The notes under the pieces were generated by a model that worked only from the letters and a program-made list of their open reading frames with translations, had not been told where the DNA came from and ran no database searches. A stretch of DNA of 64,000 bases from Mesorhizobium sp. CAU 1732 (GTDB taxonomy: Bacteria; Pseudomonadota; Alphaproteobacteria; Rhizobiales; Rhizobiaceae): positions 372,001-436,000 of the forward strand of contig NZ_JBDQQR010000003.1 in NCBI RefSeq assembly GCF_039888675.1, read 5' to 3'. This document shows, one piece after another, positions 32,121 through 40,861 of the stretch; the first letter of the stretch is position 1; the number at the start of each line of letters is the position of its first letter. The translations under genes were made by a program, and so were the position numbers.

Positions 32121-33113
32121 ATGACGGTCACCAGCGTCACTCCGGTCGGGATCAGCCAGCACTCCATGCCTGCGCAGCTTTTCGAGACACAAGGCAATCC
32201 CGCTCCCGCGCACGGTTACGCAGACATGCTGACGATGCCGGACGGAAAGCGCATCCGCTACGCCCGCTTCGCCGCCACAAGTCGCCCTCTGAAAGGCACC
32301 GTGATTATCATTCCGGGCCGCAACGAGTGCATCGAGAAGTATTTCGAGACGATTAGCGACCTTGCGGGGCGGGGCTTCGGCACCGCGATCTTCGATCTTC
32401 GGGGACAGGGTGCCTCGGATCGTCTCACCCGCGATCCACGGCGCGGCTATATCGACGATTTCATGACCTATGTCTCCGACATCGATCCATTCTTCGAACA
32501 GATCGTGCTGCCCGACTGCCGGGGTCCTTACTATGTGTTGGCCCACTCGACTGGCGCGCTGATTGCGCTGCTTGCAACACCTGTTCTGACAAATCGTATC
32601 CAGCGAATGGTGCTCAGCACGCCGCTGTTGTCGTTCCACGGCCTGCCCTTCTCGATGGACAATGCGCGGCGGATATCGAGCCTGCTCCACGCGGTCGGGC
32701 TGGGCTCGGTCTATCTGAGCGGCTCACGCCGAAATCGCGCGCCGGCAGCGTTCGACGTGAACGTGCTCACCAGCGACGCCCGCCGCTACGCCCGCAATGT
32801 CGAAATCTACCGCCAGCATCCGTCATTGGGCATAGGCGGCGCCACCGCCTCGTGGGTGCGCGCTGCCTGCATTGCCTGCGAGCGCGTCCGCGACGACGAT
32901 TTCATCGCCAGCCTCAAAATCCCGGTCCTGATCGTTGCGGCTGGCGCGGACACAGTCGTCGATACCACCGCCACCGAGCGCTATTCCCTGCGGCTGCGAA
33001 CCGGCACCGCGCTGACGATCGACCACGCCCGGCACGAACTTCTCCAGGAAGCAGACGTCTATCGCGAACAGTTCTTCGCGGCCTTCGACGCGTTCATCCC
33101 CGGCAACGCCTGA
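32121..33113 (+). CDS. Alpha/beta hydrolase, lysophospholipase/monoacylglycerol-lipase type
   Basis: A 330-residue serine hydrolase. The core contains VIIIPGRNECIEKYFETI, the FDLRGQGASDR block typical of PldB/Hydrolase_4, and the nucleophile elbow LAHSTGAL, in which Ser replaces the usual G-x-S-x-G first glycine (HSTG). An aspartate (AGADTVVD) and a histidine (DHARHELLQE) complete the triad near the C-terminus. ATG 32121 is chosen, with no clear ribosome binding site; 32166 is possible. A hairpin pair lies just upstream. Substrate unknown. Confidence 0.83.
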   Translation: MTVTSVTPVGISQHSMPAQLFETQGNPAPAHGYADMLTMPDGKRIRYARFAATSRPLKGTVIIIPGRNECIEKYFETISDLAGRGFGTAIFDLRGQGASDRLTRDPRRGYIDDFMTYVSDIDPFFEQIVLPDCRGPYYVLAHSTGALIALLATPVLTNRIQRMVLSTPLLSFHGLPFSMDNARRISSLLHAVGLGSVYLSGSRRNRAPAAFDVNVLTSDARRYARNVEIYRQHPSLGIGGATASWVRAACIACERVRDDDFIASLKIPVLIVAAGADTVVDTTATERYSLRLRTGTALTIDHARHELLQEADVYREQFFAAFDAFIPGNA

Positions 33114-33122
33114 CTCCGGCTT

Positions 33123-33899
33123 CTAGGCGCGATTGAGCATTTCGAGCGCTGCCTCGTGAAGCTGCGGGGTCGCGGCCGCGACGATGTCGCCGGCCTTCTC
33201 GGCAGGCCCTCCATCCCACGTCGTCACGACACCGCCAGCCCCTTCGATGATGGGCACGAGAGCCACGATATCGTAAGGCTGGAGACCGGTCTCGACGACG
33301 AGATCGACATGGCCGGCGGCAAGCATCGCGTAGGCATAGCAATCGGTGCCGTAGCGGGCGAGTTGCACCGCACCCTCCAGGCGATCATATGCTCCGCGCA
33401 TAGCGCCCGTGAACAGCGCAGGCGTCGTCGTGCAGAGCGTGGCGTCCGCGATATCCGTCGTTGGCCGCGTCGATAGCCGGCGTGCCCCGCCGGGACCTTC
33501 GAAGTGCGAGACGCCGTCGATCGCCCAGAAGAGCTCTCCAGTGAATGGCTGCGACATCATTCCCGCGATCGCGTCGCCAGCGTCCGTCAACCCGACAAGC
33601 GTGCCCCAGAGCGGCAAGCCTGAGATGAAGGCCCGCGTGCCGTCGATCGGATCGATCACCCAGACATGCCTCGCATCGATGTTCTCCGGTCCGAACTCCT
33701 CGCCAAGAATGCCGTGTTCCGGAAACGCGCCGAGTATGAGCCTGCGGATCGCCATCTCCGCTTCGCGGTCGGCTTCGGTGACGGGGTCGAAGCCGCTCAA
33801 GAGCTTGTTCGACACCAGTCCCGATTGCCTGAAGCGCGGCAATGTCTGGGCGGCAGCGGCAGCAGCGATACGCCGCATGAAGTCCGCGTCGATGGTCAT
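33123..33899 (-). CDS. hisN: Histidinol-phosphatase, inositol monophosphatase family
   Basis: Removes phosphate from histidinol phosphate in histidine synthesis. 258 residues. Metal-binding motifs: DPVTEADREAE, GEEFG, and WVIDPIDGTRAFISGLPLWGT, the last being the form seen in HisN-type rather than SuhB-type members. The ending YDIVALVPIIEGAGG completes the family pattern. ATG 33899 is supported by conservation of the N-terminus. An inositol or sugar phosphatase role cannot be excluded. Confidence 0.83.
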   Translation of the reverse strand: MTIDADFMRRIAAAAAAQTLPRFRQSGLVSNKLLSGFDPVTEADREAEMAIRRLILGAFPEHGILGEEFGPENIDARHVWVIDPIDGTRAFISGLPLWGTLVGLTDAGDAIAGMMSQPFTGELFWAIDGVSHFEGPGGARRLSTRPTTDIADATLCTTTPALFTGAMRGAYDRLEGAVQLARYGTDCYAYAMLAAGHVDLVVETGLQPYDIVALVPIIEGAGGVVTTWDGGPAEKAGDIVAAATPQLHEAALEMLNRA

Positions 33900-34115
33900 T
33901 GTGAGGCTCCTGAATTGCCGCGATGGCGGACAACGATGAAATTTTGCACAGCCCGCCAAACCCGCTTGACTTTTGTGCAACGCAACATAAACTCGGCATC
34001 GGACAGGGCGACCTGTCTATGCCCTCCTTGGGCGTTTCCTCCCTAGACTTCGGCCGCAACGTGCAAACGATGCGGTCTTTTTTTTGAATGAAGTCAGAAG
34101 GTTGGCTCGGTAAAA

Positions 34116-35006
34116 CTATTCTGCGGCGAGCGGCAGCCCGTGCAGATAGTGTTCCGGGATGGCCATGATGTCGGCCGCAAAACGGGTCAAGTCGCTCGCA
34201 AGCGCAGCAAACCCGCTGGTGCGTTCGAACGTCCGCTCATTGAGATAAAGCCCGCGATTCACCTCGATCTGGATCGCGTGCAGCCCGCGAGCAGGCCGCC
34301 CATAGTGCTCCGTGATGAACCCGCCCGCATACGGCTTGTTATGAGCGACGGTGTACCCCATGCCCGACAGGATGCCGATCGCAGCCTCGGTGAGCGCCGG
34401 AGCGCAAGCCACACCAAAGCGGTCGCCGACGATGAAATCGGGGCGCATGCCATTGTCGCCCAGCCTGATGCTCGCCGGCATCGAGTGACAATCCACCAGC
34501 ACGGCGAAGCCGAAGCGCGAATGCGTGCGCGTGAGCAGCCGCTTCAGTTGTTCATGATACGGCTTGTAGACAGTCTCGACCCGCATGACCGCTTCAGCGA
34601 GCTTCAGCTTGGCCTTGTAGATTTCCTGACCCTCGCCCACCAGTCGCGGCACGGTGCCGAGCCCGCCCGCCACCCGCGCGGATCGCGCATTGGCATGCGG
34701 CGGCAGGGGATCGCTGAACATCCGCGGATCAAGCTCCCAGGGCTCGCGATTGGCGTCGAGATAGGCGCGCGGGAAGTTTGCCGCCAGCATCGGCGCGCCG
34801 AGCGGAACGGCGCCGCCGAACAGGTCGTCGACGAAGCAATCCTCGGAGCGGCGGATGGCACTCGCATCGAGCTTGCTCATCGCCAGGAATCGGGGCGGGT
34901 AGACGCGCCCGCTGTGGGGCGAGTTGAAGACGAACGGCACGCGCTGTTCCGCGGGACTGCGCACCTCAAAGGCCGGTATCGCCCGGAAGTCGTCTGTTGC
35001 CGTCAT
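34116..35006 (-). CDS. N-formylglutamate amidohydrolase family protein
   Basis: A 296-residue zinc-dependent amidohydrolase-like protein. The VFNSPHSGRVYPPRFL N-terminus, the FVDDLFG stretch, the DCHSMP zinc motif and the HAIQIEVNRGLY active-site region are those of the FGase/HutG-II family. The classical role is hydrolysis of N-formyl-L-glutamate, the last step of one histidine degradation route, but no hut genes are near. The start ATG 35006 fits the family N-terminus. It is divergent from cpdR. Confidence 0.87.
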   Translation of the reverse strand: MTATDDFRAIPAFEVRSPAEQRVPFVFNSPHSGRVYPPRFLAMSKLDASAIRRSEDCFVDDLFGGAVPLGAPMLAANFPRAYLDANREPWELDPRMFSDPLPPHANARSARVAGGLGTVPRLVGEGQEIYKAKLKLAEAVMRVETVYKPYHEQLKRLLTRTHSRFGFAVLVDCHSMPASIRLGDNGMRPDFIVGDRFGVACAPALTEAAIGILSGMGYTVAHNKPYAGGFITEHYGRPARGLHAIQIEVNRGLYLNERTFERTSGFAALASDLTRFAADIMAIPEHYLHGLPLAAE

Positions 35007-35234
35007 GAAACTCCCGAACACACTCTCGGACCGACCCTCCCGAGCGAAAATGCCATCTGGCTCGGCCCATGTCCAGCCTGCCGCCGGAGCACAAATGCTT
35101 TTCAAACCAGCGATTTGCCGGTGGTGAGCGGCGGCGCCATTCACTTGATCTTTACTCTCCCTCCCACATATACCGGAAATGGTTAATGCACCGGCATTCG
35201 CCGGGCACCCAATCACGCGATTCGGACGGGAATC

Positions 35235-35597
35235 ATGGCAAGAATTCTGTTGGCGGAAGACGACAACGACATGCGGCGCTTTCTCGTGAAGGCGCTCGAA
35301 CGTGCAGGCTACGACGTCAGCGACTTCGACAATGGCGCAAGCGCCTATGAGCGACTGCGCGAGGAGCCCTTCTCTCTGCTTCTCACCGACATCGTCATGC
35401 CCGAGATGGACGGCATCGAACTTGCGCGCCGTGCGACGGAGATCGATCCGGACCTGAAGGTGATGTTCATCACCGGTTTTGCCGCGGTCGCCTTGAACCC
35501 CGATTCCAAAGCTCCCAAGGACGCCAAAGTCCTGTCCAAGCCCTTCCACCTGCGCGACCTCGTCAACGAGGTCGAGAAGATGCTTCAGGCCGCCTGA
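35235..35597 (+). CDS. cpdR: Single-domain response regulator CpdR
   Basis: A 120-residue lone receiver domain. Acidic pocket EDD at 8-10, phospho-acceptor Asp52 in LTDIVMPEMDG, and Lys in VLSKPFHLRDLVNEVEKML. The C-terminal sequence and length match alphaproteobacterial CpdR. When unphosphorylated, CpdR delivers substrates such as CtrA-pathway proteins to ClpXP, controlling the cell cycle; its phosphate comes from the CckA-ChpT relay. The position upstream of tRNA-Val is also familiar from rhizobia. Confidence 0.93.
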   Translation: MARILLAEDDNDMRRFLVKALERAGYDVSDFDNGASAYERLREEPFSLLLTDIVMPEMDGIELARRATEIDPDLKVMFITGFAAVALNPDSKAPKDAKVLSKPFHLRDLVNEVEKMLQAA

Positions 35598-35610
35598 CAC
35601 GCATCATGAC

Positions 35611-35659
35611 CAGCGCTTTTCAAAAAGCGCTGCAGAGGCGACGAAAGGCGTCCTTTCGT
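35611..35659 (+). terminator. Two consecutive hairpins after cpdR
   Basis: Hairpin one is CAGCGCTTT-TCAA-AAAGCGCTG (35611-35632), a 9-bp stem. Hairpin two is ACGAAAGG-CGT-CCTTTCGT (35641-35659), an 8-bp stem. They separate cpdR from the tRNA promoter. Neither has a long U-tract, but together they are likely to end cpdR transcripts. Confidence 0.55.
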
Positions 35660-35662
35660 GTC

Positions 35663-35691
35663 TTGACGCCAGCGACTGCCTGTGGTGTATG
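35663..35691 (+). promoter_or_regulatory. Probable sigma-70 promoter of tRNA-Val
   Basis: TTGACG at 35663-35668, a 17-base spacer, then TGTATG at 35686-35691, 14 bases before the tRNA. The -35 is good; the -10 is only fair. Confidence 0.5.
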
Positions 35692-35704
35692 CGCGACGTC
35701 GGAT

Positions 35705-35779
<75 letters not shown>

Positions 35780-35812
35780 TCCGAACTCCTTGAAATTGTT
35801 GCAAATTTCGCC

Positions 35813-36031
35813 TCAGAGAGGCCGCCTCACATGGTGGTCGTCAGGTTCATCGAACCGAGCCGAGTTCGATAGGTCATTTTTCGCGATGTCCGGCGTGATC
35901 AGCCGAAGCCATGGCGCGACTGTTCTTGTTGCCCGGCCATAGATCAGCCCGACCATCCCCGCACGCTCCATGAGGCTGGCAGCCGCCAGCATGGCGAGGC
36001 CACCGAAGAAGAAACTTCGGATCGAGTTCAT
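35813..36031 (-). CDS. Hypothetical small membrane-anchored protein
   Basis: A 72-residue frame starting ATG 36031, preceded by AAGGG at 8 bases. The N-terminus (SFFFGGLAMLAAASLMERAG) could be a membrane anchor or signal. The rest, WLRLITPDIAKNDLSNSARFDEPDDHH, is polar. I do not recognise a family. The ribosome binding site and hydrophobic start make it more likely than chance, but coding is not certain. Confidence 0.42.
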   Translation of the reverse strand: MNSIRSFFFGGLAMLAAASLMERAGMVGLIYGRATRTVAPWLRLITPDIAKNDLSNSARFDEPDDHHVRRPL

Positions 36032-36158
36032 CACATTTCCCTTCGTTGGAGGTTCCGCGATTACCCGCGTGGGCGGGATTGCACTTCACTTACAAGTTGC
36101 AGCTTTTGACTGGTGCGCTAACGTCTCCGCCTGGTGACGAAGCGCGTGAGATAATGCG

Positions 36159-36536
36159 ATGAAGCGAAAAACGATATCGACCTTGGCAATCACATTGGCT
36201 CTGGCAATTGCGGCACCTGCCGCGGCTCAAGACATGAACACCTTGGGTCGTCACCTCGAAAACCAGCAATGGCAGCGTCTACAGGACCATCAGAACCGTA
36301 ACAGGACGATGAAGCCGAGCCGCAATTCCCGCGAGAACAGGCCAAGTCAGTCACGTCAACGGGCGGCGCTCCCTGCCTGCTCCATCGATCTCGTTTCCTC
36401 GCGCGATCGACGGCGAATGGAGGCTGAATACAACCGTATCGTTCGGGCATCCGGCTCGAGAAAAGCCGATGCCTGGGCACAGCAGCAAGGTCGAATCCAC
36501 GCTCGGCAGATGCGCCAGAAGGGCCTCTGTCGCTGA
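36159..36536 (+). CDS. Hypothetical exported basic protein
   Basis: A 125-residue protein with a textbook signal peptide (KRKTISTLAITLALAIAAPAAAQ, cleavage near residue 24). The mature part is rich in Arg, Gln and Asn with two Cys residues (near 74 and 124) that could form one disulfide. No family recognised. The Shine-Dalgarno is weak. Likely a small periplasmic protein. Confidence 0.65.
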   Translation: MKRKTISTLAITLALAIAAPAAAQDMNTLGRHLENQQWQRLQDHQNRNRTMKPSRNSRENRPSQSRQRAALPACSIDLVSSRDRRRMEAEYNRIVRASGSRKADAWAQQQGRIHARQMRQKGLCR

Positions 36537-36577
36537 CAGGACCATGAGGTGCAAGATGATGGACGGAAGGATGAACT

Positions 36578-36754
36578 GTGACCGCAGACTTGATCTGGAA
36601 AGGCCTATTGGCGGTGGTCGGCTGCTTCGCGGCCGCCTACATTGGTATTGAAGTTCTTGGTGGCGAAGCTCTTGGGTGGATTGCGATGGGGGCCATCCTG
36701 GGAGGAACCTGCGCACCGTTATTCCGCACACTGATCCAACGACGTCAGCGTTGA
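36578..36754 (+). CDS. Hypothetical 58-residue membrane protein
   Basis: Starts with GTG at 36578, preceded by GAAGGA at a workable distance, and ends with TGA at 36754. The product has two hydrophobic helices, LLAVVGCFAAAYIGIEVL (about 10-27) and ALGWIAMGAILGGTCAPLF (about 31-49), and a basic tail RTLIQRRQR. It follows the exported protein by 41 bases. Small two-helix proteins of this type may be holin-like or envelope-stress factors; no function is claimed. Confidence 0.5.
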   Translation: MTADLIWKGLLAVVGCFAAAYIGIEVLGGEALGWIAMGAILGGTCAPLFRTLIQRRQR

Positions 36755-36845
36755 TCCAAACACTCATGGCCCTTGAGCGTCGCGCGGCGCAATTCGGCGG
36801 TATTTGCGACAGGCCGCCTATTTCAGCCTGCCGCAGAGCCGAGCC

Positions 36846-36884
36846 CGAACAAGCTCCGCGCCGAACTCGGTCGGAGCTTGTTCG
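36846..36884. terminator. Strong inverted repeat after the iron-alcohol dehydrogenase gene
   Basis: CGAACAAGCTCCG (36846-36858) pairs exactly with CGGAGCTTGTTCG (36872-36884), a 13-bp stem with a 13-base loop. It lies 8 bases past the stop of the minus-strand dehydrogenase gene. No U-tract, but position suggests an operon 3' end or stabiliser. Confidence 0.55.
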
Positions 36885-36892
36885 ATCAGGCT

Positions 36893-38065
36893 TTACAGCC
36901 GTCCGTCGATCGCCTGATTGAGCAGATCGAGCGCCGCCGCCCGCGTCAACTCGACCGGATTGCCGCCGGCTGTCGGGTCTACGATCGCCATGTCCGCGAT
37001 GAGGCCCTTGCGCTCGTCGTCCATAGCCAGATCCTTGATCAGCCCAGCAAGTGCGTGCGGAACTTTCAGTTCCTCGCGAAGCGCGAGGATCGCTTTTGCA
37101 AAGCCGTCGAAGCCGCCGTCTATACCGAGATAAGCGGACGCGCGTTCGATGCGCTCCTCGATAGCGCTGCGGTTGAAGGCGAGCACATAGGGCATGAAGA
37201 CGGCGTTCGTCATGCCGTGATGCGTGTCATAGAGCGCACCGATCGGATGCGACAGCGAATGGATCGCGCCGAGCCCCTTCTGGAACGCGGTGGCGCCCAT
37301 AGCAGCAGCCGACATCATGTGCGCGCGGGCGGCAAGATCGGAGCCATTCGCAAAAGCCTTCGGCAGGTTTTCAAAGGCCAACCGCATGCCCTCCAGCGCG
37401 ATGCCGTCGGCCATCGGGTGGTAGCCGGGTGCGCAATAGGCTTCGAGGCAATGCGCTAGCGCATCCATGCCGGTTCCGGCGGTGATGAAGGGCGGCATGC
37501 CTACGGTGAGTTCGGGATCGGCGATCACGATGGCCGGCATCATCTTCGGATGGAAGATCACCTTCTTGGTGTGGCTCGCCTCATGCGTCAGCACGCCCGC
37601 GCGCCCGACTTCCGACCCGGTGCCGGCGGTCGTCGGCACGGCAATGATCGGCGCGATCTTCGAGCCGTCGGCGCGGGTCCACCAATCGCCGATGTCCTCA
37701 AAGTCCCAGACCGGCCGCACCTGATGCGCCTGGAAGGCGATGAGCTTGCCGAGGTCGAGCGCGGAGCCACCGCCGAAGGCGATCACGCCGTCATGCTTTC
37801 CGCTCTTGAACACCTCGATGCCGGCCGTGAGGTTCGATTCGACGGGATTGGGCTTCACATCGGAAAAGACACCATGCGCCACGCCGGCATCCACCAGCAG
37901 CTTCAGCGTCGACGCGACCACCGGCAGTTTCGCAAGGCCCGGATCAGTCACGAAAAGTGGATTCGAGATGCCTACATCCTTCAGGACTTCGGGCAGTTCC
38001 GTGATGCGCCCGGCACCGAAGCGGATCGTGGTCGGGTAGTTCCATTTCGAGATGAGGTTGGTCAT
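36893..38065 (-). CDS. Iron-containing alcohol dehydrogenase
   Basis: A 390-residue group III dehydrogenase that oxidises primary alcohols with NAD(P). Nucleotide-binding FGGGSALDLGKLIAF is at about 95-110. Metal-site motifs are TGMDALAHCLEAYCAP and GAIHSLSHPIGALYDTHHG. It is the last gene of a three-gene operon, 17 bases after the aldehyde dehydrogenase. In the proposed pathway it would oxidise the hydroxyl of a gamma-glutamyl amino-alcohol to the aldehyde. Confidence 0.92.
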   Translation of the reverse strand: MTNLISKWNYPTTIRFGAGRITELPEVLKDVGISNPLFVTDPGLAKLPVVASTLKLLVDAGVAHGVFSDVKPNPVESNLTAGIEVFKSGKHDGVIAFGGGSALDLGKLIAFQAHQVRPVWDFEDIGDWWTRADGSKIAPIIAVPTTAGTGSEVGRAGVLTHEASHTKKVIFHPKMMPAIVIADPELTVGMPPFITAGTGMDALAHCLEAYCAPGYHPMADGIALEGMRLAFENLPKAFANGSDLAARAHMMSAAAMGATAFQKGLGAIHSLSHPIGALYDTHHGMTNAVFMPYVLAFNRSAIEERIERASAYLGIDGGFDGFAKAILALREELKVPHALAGLIKDLAMDDERKGLIADMAIVDPTAGGNPVELTRAAALDLLNQAIDGRL

Positions 38066-38082
38066 TGAGATTCTTTCAAAAA

Positions 38083-39468
38083 TCAGATCGCTTCGCGCAG
38101 ATGATAGCTCTTCGGCCGCGTCAGGTTCTCGTAGCCGACGAGACCCATCGCGCCGCCTTTGCCCGTATCCTTGACGCCGGTCCAGACGAGGCCCGGATCG
38201 ACATAGTCGCAGCGGTTCATGAAGACCGTGCCCGTCTCGATCCGGTCGCCGAGCGCTGCGGCATGGTCCGTATCCGTGGTCCAGAGCGAAGCCGTCAGCC
38301 CGTACGGGCTGTCGTTCATCAGCGCGATCGCTTCCTCGTCGTTACGCACCTTCATGATGCCGACGATTGGCCCAAAACTCTCCTCGCGCATCACGCTCAT
38401 CTGGTGATTGACGTCTGTCAGCACTTCGGGTGCGAGATAGGGCGAGCCTTCGCGATCGCCATCGACCGCCATGCCGATATGCGCTTTCGCGCCCTTGCGC
38501 AGGGCTTCGGCCTTCTGCTCGCGGATGAAATCGGCGAAGCGCGCCTGCGCCATCGGGCCCATCGTAGTCGCCTGATCGAGCGGATTGCCGACGACATAGT
38601 TCTTCGTCTCGGCGATGAACCCCTCGACGAAATCGTCGTAAATCGCCTCGTGAACGTAGACGCGCTCGATGCCGCAGCAGCACTGGCCGGAGTTGTAGAA
38701 CGCGCCATCGACGAGGTTTGCGATGGCGTGGTCGAGCTTCACGTCCGGCAACACATAGGCCGGATCCTTGCCGCCAAGTTCGAGACCGAGGGTCATGAAC
38801 GTTCCAGCAGCGGCCTTCTCAATCGCCCGGCCACCTCCGACCGAACCGGTGAAGTTGCAGTGATCGACCTTGCCCGAAGCGAGGAGTTTTTCGGTCTGGC
38901 CGTGATTGAGGACGATGTTCTGGAACAGCCCTTTCGGAAGGCCTGTCTTGTCGAACGCCTGCTGGAAGCGCTCACCGACGAGCAGCGTCTGTGCGGCGTG
39001 CTTGAGAATGACCGCGTTGCCAGCCATCAGCGCCGGCACGATCGAATTGACCGCCGTCAGATACGGGTAGTTCCACGGTGCGATGACGAAGACGACGCCC
39101 AGCGGCTCGCGCTTCAGATAGCGGCGGAACCCGGGACGCTCTTCCGGCACGAAGGGGGCAAGCGCCTTTTCAGCCAATCCGACCATGTAGCGGGTGCGCT
39201 CCTCGACACCGCCCTTCTCGCCGCCGTAACGCACGGGGCGGCCCATCTGCCAGGCGATCTCCGGCACGATCTCGTCGTTCATGGCGAGGAGCGCGTCGAG
39301 GAAGGACAGCAGATATTTCGCGCGCTCCTCGGTCGATACGCGCGCCCAGTCCGCCTGCGCCGATTTCGCGCGCTCCACGGCGGCATTGATCGCCTGCTCG
39401 GTCGCGACCGGTCGCTCGACATAGATCGACCCATCGACGGGGGATTTCAGCTTGATGGTTTCAGTCAT
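38083..39468 (-). CDS. NAD(P)-dependent aldehyde dehydrogenase
   Basis: A 461-residue family enzyme. FVIAPWNYPYL, the LELGGKDPAYVLPD block with catalytic Glu, the catalytic Cys in FYNSGQCCCGIERVYVH, and ESFGPIVGI near the C-terminus are present. Three adjacent Cys occur at the active site (QCCCG). It is 19 bases after the glutamine-synthetase-like gene and 17 before the alcohol dehydrogenase, a compact operon. In the proposed gamma-glutamylation route it would convert the aldehyde to a carboxylate. Confidence 0.94.
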   Translation of the reverse strand: MTETIKLKSPVDGSIYVERPVATEQAINAAVERAKSAQADWARVSTEERAKYLLSFLDALLAMNDEIVPEIAWQMGRPVRYGGEKGGVEERTRYMVGLAEKALAPFVPEERPGFRRYLKREPLGVVFVIAPWNYPYLTAVNSIVPALMAGNAVILKHAAQTLLVGERFQQAFDKTGLPKGLFQNIVLNHGQTEKLLASGKVDHCNFTGSVGGGRAIEKAAAGTFMTLGLELGGKDPAYVLPDVKLDHAIANLVDGAFYNSGQCCCGIERVYVHEAIYDDFVEGFIAETKNYVVGNPLDQATTMGPMAQARFADFIREQKAEALRKGAKAHIGMAVDGDREGSPYLAPEVLTDVNHQMSVMREESFGPIVGIMKVRNDEEAIALMNDSPYGLTASLWTTDTDHAAALGDRIETGTVFMNRCDYVDPGLVWTGVKDTGKGGAMGLVGYENLTRPKSYHLREAI

Positions 39469-39487
39469 GATGATCTCTCGATGCCAA

Positions 39488-40858
39488 TCAATATCGCTCG
39501 AAGCCGCGATGCAGCTCCCAGTCGGTCACGCGGCGGTCGTATTCCATCTGCTCCCAGCGCGCGGTATGGACGTAGTGCTCCACGACGTCTTCGCCGAACG
39601 CGGTCTTGAGCATCTTGGACTTGCTCAGCGTCTCGGTCGCCTCGCGCAGCGTCTTGGGGATCTCCGGCAGGCGGCTCGCCTGATAGGCGTCACCGACGAA
39701 CGGCTTCTGCAACTCGAGTTGCTCGTCGATGCCGGCGAGGCCGGCGGCGATGAGTGCTGCGAAGGCGAGATAGGGGTTCAGGTCCGCGCCGCCGATCCGG
39801 CACTCCATGCGGATGCCCTTGGTGCCCTCCCCGCAAAGCCTGAAGCCCGCCGTGCGGTTGTCTTCCGACCACATGATCTTCGTCGGCGCGAAGGTGCCGG
39901 CCTGGAAGCGCTTGTATGAGTTGATGTAGGGCGCCAGGAACCAGGTGAACTCCTTGGCGTATTTGAGCTGGCCGGCAGCCCATTGCTGGCCCAGCGTCGA
40001 GAGCGTCCAGTTCGCATCCTTGTCGTAGAACAGCGGCGTCTTGCCATCAGCGCTCCACAGCGAATTGTGGATGTGGCTGGAATTGCCGGCCAGGTCGTAA
40101 TTGTACTTCGCCATGAAGGAGATCGCCTTGCCCATCTGGCCGGCGATTTCCTTTGCTCCGTTCTTCAGGATCACGTGGCGGTCGGCCATGTCGAGCACTT
40201 CGGCATAGCGAACGTTGATCTCTTCCTGGCCGGGTCCCCACTCGCCCTTCGAGTTCTCGATCGGAATACCGGCCGCCTCCATGTCGTTGCGCAGGCGGCG
40301 CATCACGTCTTCTTCCTTGCTCGTGATGCCGATCAGGTAGTCGCCGATATAAGGCGATGCGGTGTCGAGGTTGTGCCAGTGCTTGGCACGCGCGGAATCG
40401 TAGCTCTCGCTGAAGAGGTAGAATTCCAGCTCCGATGCGAAATAGGCGAGGTAGCCGCGCTCCTTCAGCCGCGCGACATGCTTGCGCAGGATCGCTCGCG
40501 GCGAATGCGGCAGGTCGCCATGGGTGTGGTGATCGAGAATGTCGCACAGCACGAGCGCCGTCTTCTCGAGCCACGGCACGGTGCGGATCGTGCCGAGATC
40601 CGGCTTCATGACGAAGTCACCATAGCCCTTCGACCAGCTCGCGGCCTTGTAGCCGGGCACAGGCTCCATATCGATGTCGTTGGCGAGCAGGTAGTTGCAG
40701 CCATGTGTCTCATCATAGGCGGATTCGACGAAGTACTTGGCGAGGAACCTCTTTCCGATCAGGCGTCCCTGCATGTCGACGGCGCATGCCAGAACGGTGT
40801 CGACGTCACCGTCGGTGACGGTCTTCTTCAACTGATCGAAAGAGAGATTGCCTGCCAT
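39488..40858 (-). CDS. Glutamine-synthetase family enzyme, probable gamma-glutamylamide synthetase
   Basis: A 456-residue ATP-dependent ligase. GS core motifs: ASELEFYLF (metal-binding Glu), AGNSSHIHNSLW, NSYKRFQAGTFAPTKIMWSEDNRT split around the loop, and ECRIGGADLNPYLAF. The variant loop and operon partners point to a GlnA-like enzyme that glutamylates an amine rather than ammonia, in the manner of PuuA (putrescine) or Streptomyces GlnA4 (ethanolamine). ATG 40858, six bases after GGAG, is preferred; 40861 is possible. An alternative reading is a minor GlnT-type glutamine synthetase. Confidence 0.85.
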   Translation of the reverse strand: MAGNLSFDQLKKTVTDGDVDTVLACAVDMQGRLIGKRFLAKYFVESAYDETHGCNYLLANDIDMEPVPGYKAASWSKGYGDFVMKPDLGTIRTVPWLEKTALVLCDILDHHTHGDLPHSPRAILRKHVARLKERGYLAYFASELEFYLFSESYDSARAKHWHNLDTASPYIGDYLIGITSKEEDVMRRLRNDMEAAGIPIENSKGEWGPGQEEINVRYAEVLDMADRHVILKNGAKEIAGQMGKAISFMAKYNYDLAGNSSHIHNSLWSADGKTPLFYDKDANWTLSTLGQQWAAGQLKYAKEFTWFLAPYINSYKRFQAGTFAPTKIMWSEDNRTAGFRLCGEGTKGIRMECRIGGADLNPYLAFAALIAAGLAGIDEQLELQKPFVGDAYQASRLPEIPKTLREATETLSKSKMLKTAFGEDVVEHYVHTARWEQMEYDRRVTDWELHRGFERY

Positions 40859-40861
40859 CAT

